Shown here piece after piece: positions 25,378-35,087 of a stretch of DNA of 64,000 bases. Under the pieces are notes generated by a model. The model was not told where the DNA came from, did no database searches, and saw nothing but the letters and a program-made list of their open reading frames with translations. Within the stretch, counting starts at the first letter, position 1, and the number at the start of each line of letters is the position of its first letter. A program made the position numbers and the translations under genes. Source of the stretch: Todiramphus chloris collaris (lineage: Eukaryota > Chordata > Aves > Coraciiformes > Alcedinidae); contig JANVCC010000167.1 of NCBI GenBank assembly GCA_025345505.1, positions 426,399 through 490,398 on the forward strand. The letters run 5' to 3'.

Positions 25378-25929
25378 TTCAGTTCTCCAGGCCCAGCTGA
25401 TTCACTTGGGTGCATGAACAGAGATGGTTCAGACTAACCCCGACTTGGAATGAGGAATCCTACAGCACAAAGTTTTAGAGGTTTTGTCTCATACGGTTAA
25501 AAAGTCACTACTGTCTTCCAGGGTATCCTTGGGCCCAGAGGTGACCGTTGTACTTCCTCATATGTTTTTGAACAAACTATGCAGTAGACTTGTGAGCTGG
25601 CTCTCAACCAAATCAATACAGTAGTCTGTCCCACCACTGTACAGGACCACCATACTCTGAGAGGTTTTAGGTGAATGTTCAGAAGGAATTTTCTTAGGAG
25701 GACAGAGAAGTTTAACCTCAGCATTTACAATGCCAGATGCCTCATACTTGCTGTGATGCGGTTCATCTGTCCAGAGAGCAGAGGCAGGAGCAATCTTGCT
25801 CCAAGTTCAGTAGTGAACTTCTCTAAATCTTGGCAACAATGGTCCTGTGTTTCCACTCTTCTTTCCCTGCATTGTGTCAGCCAATGTCTGACTCCTCAGG
25901 CAGTGTCTGTCTGCCTGTCAAGAGCTGAC
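25378..25929. other. Unique sequence, nothing recognised
   Basis: No exon or repeat identified. Some of its right end may belong to the old CR1 that starts about 25930. Confidence 0.4.
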
Positions 25930-26190
25930 CCGTGATCCAAGTAAGCAGGAGAGGTGAACTAGTCACAGATGATGCTGAAGAGGCAGAGGTTCTCAACACT
26001 TTCTTCACCTCTGTCTTTCCCAGCACTGTTGGGCCCCAGGCCCTGGGAACAAAGATGCAGAAACACAGCCCAGCGTCAGTGAAGGAAGAGTTGGTGTGTC
26101 AACTCTTGCAGGAGCTTGACCCCTCCAAACCAAGGGGACGTGACAACACCCGCCCCAGGGTGTTCAGATAGCTGTCTGACTTTGGTGTGA
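25930..26190 (+). mobile_element. Old CR1, segment 1 (before RT and RT N-terminus)
   Basis: Frame 25932-26171 reads ELVTDDAEEAEVLNTFFTSV and then QLLQELDPSKPRG, the CR1 ORF2 linker leading into RT. Compare [20 protein letters not shown] in the 35-37 kb element. It is cut near 26190 by a younger CR1 end and resumes at 26338. Confidence 0.85.
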
Positions 26191-26337
26191 GGCCACTCTC
26201 CTTGGAGATCAGGGGACATCCCACCTGGATCTGTTCCTGTGTGGGCTGCCCTGGGTGACTCTGCTCTAGCAGAGGGATTGGACTCAATGATTTCCAGAGG
26301 TCCCTTCCAACCTCTGCCTTTCTATGATTCTATGATC
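26191..26337 (+). mobile_element. Short CR1 3' end inserted in the old CR1
   Basis: CACCTGGATCTGTTCCTGTG through AATGATTTCCAGAGG to TTTCTATGATTCTATGATCC is only the last 145 bp of a CR1 whose 3' subfamily matches 24715 and 51302. It separates segments 1 and 2 of the older copy. Confidence 0.85.
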
Positions 26338-26402
26338 CTGGCAGGCTGGAAGAAGATCAATGGCTCCCCTATCTACAAGAAGGCTTAAAGGAGGATCCAG
26401 GA
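26338..26402 (+). mobile_element. Old CR1, segment 2
   Basis: 65 bp translating as [15 protein letters not shown] then, after a frameshift, KEDPG. This is the RT stretch (compare [20 protein letters not shown] in the 35-37 kb copy) that directly precedes the sequence resuming at 27330. Confidence 0.8.
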
Positions 26403-27329
26403 GATGACCTGGACGAGGGAATTGAATGTACGCGCAGTAAATTTGCAGACAACACAAAATTAAGCGCAAGTGTCGATCTGCTTGAGGGTAGGAAGGCTCT
26501 GCAGCGGGATCTGGACAGGCTGGAGAGATGGGCTGAGCTCAACTGTATGGAGTTTAATAAAACCAAGTGCCGGGTCATGTACTTCGGTCACAACAACCCC
26601 CAGCAACGCTACAGGCTGGGGGAGGAGTGTCTCGAGAGCTGCCTGGCGGAAAAGGACCTGGGGGTGTTGGTCAATAGCCGTCTGAATGTGAGCCAGCAGT
26701 GTGCCCAGGTGGCCAAGAAGGCCAATGGCATCCTGGCCTGTATCAGAAATGGTGTGACCAGTAGGAGTAGAGAGGTGATCGTACCCCTATACTCGGCACT
26801 TGTGAGACCACACCTTGAGTACTGTGTCCAGTTTTGGTCACCACAGTACAGGAGGGACATGGAGGTGCTGGAGCAAGTGCAGAGGAGGGCAACAAAGCTG
26901 GTGAAAGGGCTGGAAAGCATGCCCTGTGAAGAGCATCTGAGGGAACTGGGTTTATTTAGTCTAGAGAAGAGGAGGCTGAGAGGAGACCTTATCGCCCTCT
27001 ACAACTACCTGAAAGGAGGTTGTAGAGAGGCTGGTGTTGGTCTCTTCTCTCAAATTAGTAATGATAGGATGAGGGGAAATGGACTAAAGTTGCGTCAGGG
27101 GAGGTTTAGATTAGATATTAGGAGGAAATTCTTCACTGGGAGGGTGGTTAGGCACTGGAACAGGCTGCCCAGGGAAGTGGTGGAGTCACCATCCCTGGAG
27201 GTGTTTAAAGAACGATTAGATGTGGAGCTTGAGGATATGGTGTAGTGGTTAGAGAAATGCTAGGACAAAGGTTGGACTTGATGACCCTGGAGGTCCTTTC
27301 CAAGCATAATGATTCTGTGATTCTATGAC
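26403..27329 (+). mobile_element. Younger CR1 inserted in the old CR1
   Basis: 5'-truncated CR1 of about 925 bp starting in the RT palm region ([10 protein letters not shown]) and ending AATGATTCTGTGATTCTATG. It carries an uninterrupted ORF2 C-terminal frame (26547-27245), which suggests it is younger than its neighbours. It splits the old CR1 between codons for EDPG and RPIVYASVPGK. Confidence 0.92.
26547..27245 (+). pseudogene. CR1 ORF2 C-terminal frame, open for 232 codons
   Basis: The open frame of the younger inserted CR1. Motifs in order are [16 protein letters not shown] (residues 1-16), [12 protein letters not shown] (33-44), [15 protein letters not shown] (51-65), [20 protein letters not shown] (88-107), [20 protein letters not shown] (131-150), [20 protein letters not shown] (190-209) and [17 protein letters not shown] (216-232), followed by TAG. 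This is the region after RT in avian CR1, present in all the copies here but usually broken. EN and RT are absent through 5' truncation, so it is a dead copy with an intact tail, not a host gene. Confidence 0.85.
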
Positions 27330-28580
27330 AGGCCCATTGTTTATGCTTCAGTCCCTGGGAAGGTTACAGATGAATCCTACTGCGGGCCACCACAAGCCAA
27401 ATGAGGCCTGTGAATGAGAGAAGCCAGATGGACTCACCATGGGCAAATCCTGCCCCACAAACCCAATTGCCTTTTACGACAAACTGACTTGATTGGTTGC
27501 TGTGGGGCAAGTACTGGACATTGTCTACCTGCGTTTCTCCAAGGCTTCCCATACGGTTCCCCGCTGACACGCTACGATCTGGACAAGTGGTCTGTATGGG
27601 GGGTGACAGGCTGCACCCAGAGGCTGCTGGAAAATTGCTCCTTTTCAAACAGGAAACCTGTCACAGGTGGAGACCCCAGGGATCAATGCTGGGCCCAGTG
27701 CTGCTTAGTATCTTCATAAGTGATCTGGGTGATGGGATCAAGTCTACCCTGGTGAAGTTTGCCAAGACTGAGTGTGGAAGTGGATACTTGGGAAGGGAGA
27801 GTCACCCTGCAAGAAGACCTGGATAGGCTGTAAGAGTAGACTAGCAAGTACCTTATGAAATTCAACAAAGACAGATATGAGGTCATTCACCTGGGAAAAC
27901 ATAATTGAGGAGTGCATCACGGGCTGGGATCTACCCGGCTGGGGAGCAGCTCTGTGGAAAGGGACCTGGGGGTCCTGGTGGACAGCAAGCTTAGTATTAG
28001 TGACCAGTGTGCTGCTGTGGCAAAGAAAGCCAACGGGATTCTGGGTTGCAGCAACAAAGGGTATCAGCAGCACAGACGTCATTATCCCACTCTACTTGGA
28101 GTTTGTCAGGCCACACCTGGAACACTGTGCTCCCTGTTATAGAATAAATATGTGGACAGGCTGGAGAGTGTCCAGGGAAGGGCCATGAGGACGATCAGAG
28201 GACTGGGGAGGTGCCACATGAGGAAAGGTGGAGAGAACTGGGTTTGTTCAGCCTTGAGAAGAGAAGGCTCAGGAGAGACCTTATCACCATGTTCCAGTAT
28301 TTAACAGTTGGCTACAAAGGAGATGGAGACTCACTTTTTTCCAAGGAGTCCTGGGGAAAAGACCAAGGGGTGATGAGTACAAGTTACTCCTTAGTAGCTT
28401 CTGTTTGGACAAAAGAGGAAGATTTTTCATGATGAGAAAAATCAGCCTTTGGAATAATCTCCCCAGGCAAGTGGTGGAGTCCCCATCACCGGACACTAAA
28501 GATTCAGCTGGACAGGGTGCTGGGCCATCATCTTGCCAAGAAAGGGTGGACCAGATGATCCCCGAGGTCCCTAAGAACGT
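27330..28580 (+). mobile_element. Old CR1, segment 3 (RT to 3' end)
   Basis: Resumes at GGCCCATTGTTTATGC (RPIVYASVPGK), passes through degraded RT (GQILPHKPNCL; SMLGPVLLSIFISDLGDGI; a damaged FADD region) and the C-terminal tail ([19 protein letters not shown]). It ends GACCAGATGATCCCCGAGGTC. Many indels. The tail segment with GACTCACTTTTTTCCAAGG and GAAGATTTTTCATGATGAG is also present, reversed, at 29387-29545. Confidence 0.9.
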
Positions 28581-28581
28581 G

Positions 28582-28684
28582 CTTCTCCTGCAGTGCCTTC
28601 ATCTATGGAGGGATCATAGAGTCACAGAAGTGTGAGATTTGTGATTCTGAGATCCCTCCATAGATGAAGGCGCTGCAGGAGAAG
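28582..28684. repeat. Near-perfect foldback hairpin, 47-bp stem
   Basis: 28582-28628 pairs with 28638-28684 around a 9-base loop. By hand pairing there is one mismatch (28616/28650) and four G-T pairs. The outer 34 bp of the stem have one G-T pair and are otherwise exact. The inner part resembles a reversed CR1 tip (ATAGAGTCACAGAAG). It lies directly after the old CR1. Whether it is transcribed is unknown. Confidence 0.9.
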
Positions 28685-29386
28685 GGTGGCTGCTGAGGCC
28701 TGGGGGATGGGTAACGTTTGTGGCTCTCTCATTGCCCCTCTGGCTGGGTAGAGAGTTGTGAATTATTGAGAAAAACCAGTCTTGAGTGGGAAGGTTACTC
28801 GGCACGACTGCCAGAGGCTGTGGCCCAGGATTAACGGCAGCGTTCCCCTTGCTGTTGGTAGGGGAAGAAGCTGCTGTGCAGCATCAGAGCATGAGGTACT
28901 GGGAGGGGAATGTTCCCCTGCTCCAGTGACTTCACTGGGTGCAGCTGGTCCTCAAATGTGTTTTGAAGTAGTTTCTCATTAGGATCAGCTCATGGGAAAT
29001 AACAGATGGTGGAAGCAGGGCTAAATGAGTGAGAACTTTGTGCTCTGCTGGTGCTTTCTAAAAGCCAGGGAGAGGAGCAGGAATGAAGACACTGTGATGT
29101 TTGTGGCTACCTCTGCGTTGATGCTACACGCTGCCTTGCAGAATGTTGTGTCAGCACGAGAAAGGAGTAGGAGGCATTTGCCAGTCCTTTCGCAAGGGCA
29201 AAAGTATCGCAGTTCTGCTGCAAAACAAGTAAAATCAAAGCAATGTTCCAAGAGGTATGAGGGGAAACAAAAATAATTCAACAGCAAAATAATTTAGCAG
29301 CCAAACAGACCACATAACCTCTCTTGTCTTTCTGGTTTCATCTTTTTCCTATGAAAAAAATAAATCAGTGAAACAAACAAACCCCA
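28685..29386. other. Unique sequence, nothing recognised
   Basis: No exon or repeat family recognised. Confidence 0.4.
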
Positions 29387-29545
29387 TCATGAAAAATCTT
29401 CCTCTTCTGCCCAATCAGAATCTCCTCAGGAGTAACTTGTACCCATCACCCCTTGTCTTTTCCCTGGGACTCCTTGGAAAAAGCGAGTCTCCAGCTCCTT
29501 TGTAGCCACCTTTTAAATACTGGAACACGGTGCTAATATTCCCAG
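29387..29545 (-). mobile_element. Old CR1 internal fragment
   Basis: Reverse complement matches the old CR1 at about 28290-28435: CAGTATTTAA, GGCTACAAAGGAG, CTTTTTCCAAGGAGTCC, GAAGATTTTTCATGATG. It has neither a 3' tip nor a 5' end, so it is an internal relic or a rearranged piece. Confidence 0.8.
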
Positions 29546-31150
29546 TAACTCTCCGACTTGGTAGTGTTCACTTCCATCCTAAAATCTCCCTTTGTAATCT
29601 ATCTAATAGATACCTATAGCTTTCTCTTTGTGTGTGTATTTCTGTACATTGATATGTTTGTGTGTGCTGTACTGCCTGGAGAGCTACTTCTGGGAAGCTG
29701 CTCTGGCAGTGGCAGCTGATTTGGTGAGGTAAAGAAATAATTTCCTTTCACATTTCTCCTTACACCCAGTTCCCGGCTGAAGCAAGTGCCAGGAGAAGGA
29801 CTGTGGTTTTCCTGGCCTTTTAAAGTGAAGCAAGTGGTTGTTAGCAGCCATCACCTGCAGCTCCTCCTTTCCCAGCCTATCCTCCTGGGTGCCTCAGAGT
29901 GCTGACCAGAAATTTTGCATCTAAATCTGCTTTTGGGATCCCAGCTTGGACGTGGGCAGCAGCGCTGGCATCCGTGTCTCAAGTGACGGGTTTTTTTGCC
30001 ACCTTTTGTCTTCAGTGGTTGTTTTCAGGCTGGGGTAATGAAAAGCTTTACAAAAATAATTCCCTCTGAGATAATTTTTGGGTTTGTTTTCAGTTTTCTT
30101 TCTCGACTTGCCAACCTACACTGTCAACTTTCATACGCAGCGTCCTTCTGGGTGACTTTGTACTCTTGTCTGTGGACTTTATTAACAGCCTGTGGGGCAG
30201 ATGCTTCAGTTAATTATCATCTTGAGGTGTTAGCCGGCATGAAATCCTGCTCTGTTTCCCATGCTAGTGCTGGCTCCTCAGTGGAAGCAGGTGTTCAGAG
30301 TATTAACCACCTCAAAACCGAAAGACCCAAACAATGGGAAGCTCTCTTTCAGGAGGGCATATGGGTCTCTGAACAGCTTGGACACTACTAAGGAGATCGA
30401 CTTCCTCCAGGGATCTTTCATCATAAAAGCAGCTTAAGTAACTCACTCCTTCCTTCCCTTAGGGTATTCCTAAAACAACTCCACTCATTTCGTCTTTCAG
30501 AAGTCAGAAAATGGGATTTATTTTGCTCTGCCTCATTTCCAGGAGGACCTGGGCTATATTTAATATTAGTCTGCGCAGCTCGCTAAGGCATGGTCTGATT
30601 GGCACTATGTTCTCTCAAGCAAGTGCTTCAGTGAAAAATTCAGCCCTATTTTTAGTTCTCTTACAACAAACCACTTGATTGTAAGGCCTGGGGGAACTGT
30701 GACATTGTGATTTCGAGGGGTCTAGTGGAAAAGGCAGGAGGACAAGACACCCAGCAGCGTGCTGGCTACACCAAGGGCTCCCAGCTGATGTGGAGAAGCA
30801 CACAGCACGAGCAGGTACTTTAAATCATCTTCTAGCCTTTGGTCTGCCCACAAAATGAATTTGCTGGTCAGAGGCAGGGCATGAAAGTGTTAGCTGGCTG
30901 GCTCTATCTGCTCCTGCCCTTAAAGATTTCATTCCATGAATTCCTGTCCTGACCGTCGGCTTTTAAATCGTCTCTTCTCATTTCCCAGCCTTTTCTGGGA
31001 TTTTACAGGATCTTGGGCAAGTTAGCAAATGGCAATAGCAAAAGAGAAATAAGTTTCTCGAAGTGAAGGCGTTCTGCTTTTAAAGAAATACAGCTGCTTC
31101 TGTGCTTGGGTGAGTAGCCTGTACCGAGTACAACCCCTTGCTCTCTGCTA
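29546..31150. other. Unique sequence left of the gap, no gene recognised
   Basis: A 131-codon plus frame (29996-30391) has no recognisable domain. A donor-like GTGAGTAGC on plus lies near 31110. Nothing else is supported. Confidence 0.4.
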
Positions 31151-31165
31151 AACTCTTACTTGGAC
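31151..31165 (-). promoter_or_regulatory. Candidate minus-strand splice donor next to the gap
   Basis: Read on minus, TCCAA is followed by GTAAGAGTT, with the intron starting at 31159. It matches the donor consensus well, and a minus-strand exon would run right into the gap and CpG island. Without the missing 400 bases the exon frame cannot be tested. Confidence 0.3.
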
Positions 31166-31199
31166 AAGAAAATCGCCTGCCTTGGACCGTCCCAGGATT

Positions 31200-31599
31200 N
31201 NNNNNNNNNNNNNNNNNNNNNNNNNNNNNNNNNNNNNNNNNNNNNNNNNNNNNNNNNNNNNNNNNNNNNNNNNNNNNNNNNNNNNNNNNNNNNNNNNNNN
31301 NNNNNNNNNNNNNNNNNNNNNNNNNNNNNNNNNNNNNNNNNNNNNNNNNNNNNNNNNNNNNNNNNNNNNNNNNNNNNNNNNNNNNNNNNNNNNNNNNNNN
31401 NNNNNNNNNNNNNNNNNNNNNNNNNNNNNNNNNNNNNNNNNNNNNNNNNNNNNNNNNNNNNNNNNNNNNNNNNNNNNNNNNNNNNNNNNNNNNNNNNNNN
31501 NNNNNNNNNNNNNNNNNNNNNNNNNNNNNNNNNNNNNNNNNNNNNNNNNNNNNNNNNNNNNNNNNNNNNNNNNNNNNNNNNNNNNNNNNNNNNNNNNNN
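31200..31599. other. Assembly gap (400 N)
   Basis: Exactly 400 N, a round number suggesting either an estimated or placeholder gap. It borders a G-run and the CpG island, so the missing bases are probably very GC-rich. Any open frame crossing it is meaningless. Confidence 0.99.
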
Positions 31600-32220
31600 G
31601 GGGGGGAGGTCCTGTGTGACTGTGTGTCTGTGGTGTCTGTGGAGGGTCTGCATGTGTGTATGTCTGTCTGTGTGTGAGGTATGTGTGTGTGTGTGTGTGC
31701 GCCTGGGGGGGTCCTGCGTGTGTCTGTGTATGCCTGGGGGAGGAGGGGGGGCGTGCTCGGGGTGGGGGACGGGACGGGACGGGACACGAGGTGTCTGTGT
31801 GCGCGTGTCCGTGCGTGTGTTTGGCTGTCCGTCTGTCTGTGCGTACACAGACGCGGTGCCCGGCAGGAGCCGGCGGTGCCCCTGTGTGTCGGTCTCTCCC
31901 GACGTCCCCTTGTCCCCAACGTGCTTCCCATGGGCCGCTCCCAGACGAAAGAAGCCGGTCCCGGGAGGGTTTAGGGTCCGTTCCCGCCGTGTCTCGTCCC
32001 CGCGTTGGCCGACCCCCAGCCGTACCGCGCCCTGAGGTGCGAGGTGGTTGCCATTCCTGGGCGATGGAGTCACGGCAGAGGCCGGCGGCAGCGAGCGGGA
32101 GCACGGGCAGAGGCGCCCGCCGCCTTCCCGCCAGAGCTGCCCGCGCCGCCCCTGCTGCCGGCCTGTGCTGCTGCCGGCTGACAGCTCCAAACTTCCACCT
32201 TTCTTCCCTAGGGAAAGGTG
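31600..32220. promoter_or_regulatory. CpG island, probable promoter and first exon region
   Basis: About 50 CpG by hand count between 31741 and 32220 in a window that is otherwise CpG-poor, with strongly raised GC. Candidate first-exon signals exist on both strands. On plus there is an ATG at 32064 in GGCGATGG context, opening MESRQRPAAASGSTG, and a donor-like CTGAG/GTGCGAG near 32035. On minus there is the donor at 31159. No protein family is recognisable, so direction is undecided. Confidence 0.75.
31614..31735. repeat. (TG)n-rich degenerate simple repeat
   Basis: TGTGTG and GTCTGTG words fill this stretch, with an uninterrupted (GT) run near 31682-31700. The His/Thr-rich minus peptide here is only its translation. 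Confidence 0.9.
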
Positions 32221-32896
32221 TCACGGCATCCCCAGATGGACTTGGGCAAGGGAACTTGTCATGCATTTCGTGTAGCCGGCTGGTGCTTTGCCATCTTACA
32301 GTTTCACCCTTTTTGTTTTAAGTTGTTGGCAAGTTGCTGGCTTCAGAGTCAGGCTCGGACTGCAGGCCGAGCCTTGCTGCGGTTTAGCCGCACTGCTGTG
32401 TTTTAAAATAACGGCTTATGTTTCACCCTGAATGATGCCATTATCTTAAAATAGCACGACCTGCTCCTGCCTCTTTTGAGTTATTTGTCAGAGAATGCAA
32501 GGAAGGGGAACTGGTGAATTCCCATGAACTCTGTGTTTATAAAGACTGCTTGGCTTTCAGTGTATGAGATTAGATAACTCATGTTTGAGGGGGGGACTTG
32601 TTTAAAAAAATACTGAAATATTAACATTTCAATACCCTGGTTTCTTCTCATTGATTCTGGACAAATTTCTCCAGAAATAGTCTTAACACTGATGGCTGAG
32701 TTGCCAGTCCCAACCCTGATGACATGAAGGCAAGGAAGAGTCAGTTACTTCATGACCTGAATTCAGTAAACTGCATCTGCATGGTCTAGAACTCATTAGA
32801 CTTTCTGAATAAGATCAATTAGCTGGGTTTTCTTCTGAAAAAAGGTAGAAGTGGATGAGATGTCATTAAAGCTTCCATGACAAATGGTTTAGTGCT
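32221..32896. other. Sequence right of the CpG island, no exon recognised
   Basis: GC falls quickly after 32220. No repeat or coding pattern recognised. Confidence 0.4.
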
Positions 32897-33382
32897 ATGG
32901 AACTAAAGGCTATGGATGTGCTGGAACATGTCCAGAGAAGGGCCATGAGGATGCTCAGAGGGCTGGAGCACCTCTCCTATGGGGACAGACTGAGAGAGTT
33001 GGGGTTGTTAAGGCTGGAGAAGAGAAGGCTCCGGGGAGGCCTTCTTGTGGCCTTCCAGTATCTGAAGGGGGCTACAAGAAAGCTGGGGAGGGACTTTTTA
33101 GGCTGTGGGGCAGTGATAGGACTGGAGGGAATGGATTAAAACTAAAGATAGGTCAATTCAGGTTAGACATGAGGAAGAATTTCTTCCCATGAGGGTGGTG
33201 AGTCACTGGAACAGGCTGCCCAGAGAGGTGGTGGCAGCCCCATCCTTGGAAGTGTTTCAGCCCAGGCTGGATGGGGCTGTGAGCAACCTGCTCTAGTGGG
33301 AGGTGTCCCTGCCCATGGCAGGTGGGTTGGACCTGGATGGTCTTTAAGATCCCTTCCAACCCTGACAATTCTATGATTCTAT
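32897..33382 (+). mobile_element. CR1 3' fragment
   Basis: Opens in the ORF2 tail ([40 protein letters not shown]) and ends GACAATTCTATGATTCTATG. Same subfamily as 44132 and 48450 (GTGGGAGGTGTCCCTGCCCA). Confidence 0.95.
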
Positions 33383-34015
33383 GGTAAGTATCACTTCTTT
33401 GGGAGACACTGTACACATCCGTGTAGGTTAAAGCTGTAGGAAGGTAGTTGTAATGCTCTTGACAGCTTGGATGAAGTGAGCATGTGCTTACACAGTATTT
33501 AAATATGAAATCCCTTCCTTCTCTTCTCCCAGTTAGGTCAGTAGGTGAGACGCTGTGCTGCCAGTCATCTGTCATGTCCCGAGTCTGGCCAAAAAAGGTG
33601 GTACCATGGGGTGTGTTGTGGCACCCCTGTCACAGAACTCCCTTCACTGCTCTGCAGGTGACCTGCCACTTGCCCTCTCTTTCCAAAATAGTTGTACTTT
33701 AATATCTGTGCAGGCTCGGAGACGGGGCAGAAAACTTAGTTCAAGGAGATGCAGCATCTTTTTGCCTTTATTGTTCCAAGGGATGGATTGCACATAAGCT
33801 CTGCACCTGGGATCTCTTGCTGTAAATCAGGCGATGCAGCTCAAAAGCGAACTGTGACGTCTGGATTGAGTTTGTCAGAAGGGAAATTCAAAGAAATACT
33901 GGTTTCTGAGCTGTTGGTGAAGATGAGCAGATAGTTATCAACCTCACTCTCTTCGTGTCATGCAAATGCGGAGCTGTAAATTACAGCTCCATAGTCGGGT
34001 TTAAAACTGCTTTCT
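33383..34015. other. Unique sequence, nothing recognised
   Basis: No repeat or exon supported. Confidence 0.4.
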
Positions 34016-34164
34016 GTTTGTTGATTTTTTTTGTTTGTTTTTTAATTTTTTTGTTTGTTTATTTATTTTATTTATTTGTTTGTGGGTTTTGTATTTTGGT
34101 GGCTTTTGTTTGGTTTCTTGTTTGGTCTTTTTTTGTGGTCTAATTTCCCCCCCCCCCCCCCCCC
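34016..34164. repeat. T-rich (TTTG)/(TTTA) tract ending in an 18-C run
   Basis: About 130 bp of T-runs with interspersed G and A, then C at 34147-34164. The strand is mostly pyrimidine only at its right end. Confidence 0.9.
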
Positions 34165-35087
34165 GACTTCATTAGCTAATTCTAACTATTAAGCAATTTA
34201 TTAATTAAACTTCATTTTCTGATGAATCTAGCTCATCCTTATGCCAAGTCTGATACAAACCCAAACTCATTCTAATCCCTTAAATCATTAAATGAAGTCA
34301 CTGGCTTTTCTGTCTGTGCATGTCAGATGGTAGCAGATTAGTGAATTACTAGACCTGAAGGTTATCCATCGACCATATCCATATCCTTCTTCCACCAAGC
34401 TGTAGTGAGGAAGTGCTTTAATACAGTGCATGGAGAAAGTTGCAAGTTCCCAGTGTTCATTCCTGCTGGCAGAGGAACAGTTACAAACTGCTCTTGGAAG
34501 CAGATTCTTGTGAAAGATACGATTTGGATTTAACAATGAAACTAAGTGGCAGACTTTCAAGGTGACTGCGAACTTGCTGGGGTCATTCAGGTTCTGACAA
34601 GAGAGCTTCTCTTGGCTATGATGCTTCTGCAGACCTTCCTCTTTCCCTTTTCTTAACTCCTTGTGAAAACCAGACCCCAGTGCTGGGAATGGCACCGGGG
34701 GAATACGGCCATGAATTTTGCTGTCAATGAAAAAAGTAATGCACTTTTCAGGCTCCCTGTCTGCTGGTTGGATGCTGGAGTGCTGGGGACTGAAGGGTGA
34801 GTCTCCTGAGGGCTGGCAGAGAGGACCAGCTGCTGCAGAGCTCACCAGTGGGATCGCTTGTTTCCCAGCCCAAAGCTTTCCCGTGTTGTGACAGCCTTCT
34901 GCTTGGCCAGGACCAGGCTTGTCTCTGCGGTGAATATACTAACAACCCCATGGGTCACCCCCACACTGCAGTCCCTCGTGGGACTGGGAGAGAGTGCTGA
35001 AGGAGTCGGTGTGGCAGTTCTGACAAGGTGCAGGTCGGATGAGGCTGCAGATCAGTGGGGCTCATCAAGGAACCAAGCCAAACGTGG
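34165..35087. other. Unique sequence, no gene recognised
   Basis: A 185-codon minus frame (34288-34845) has no recognisable domain and is opposed by plus frames. Confidence 0.4.

Noticed and set aside
29996-30391. 131-codon plus-strand open frame with hydrophobic segments
   Set aside because: No family resemblance and no splice or promoter context. Chance frame.
31080-32321. Long open frames of 140-370 codons through the CpG island
   Set aside because: They cross 400 N or translate a TG/CA simple repeat (His/Thr or Val/Cys-rich). No real domain is present.
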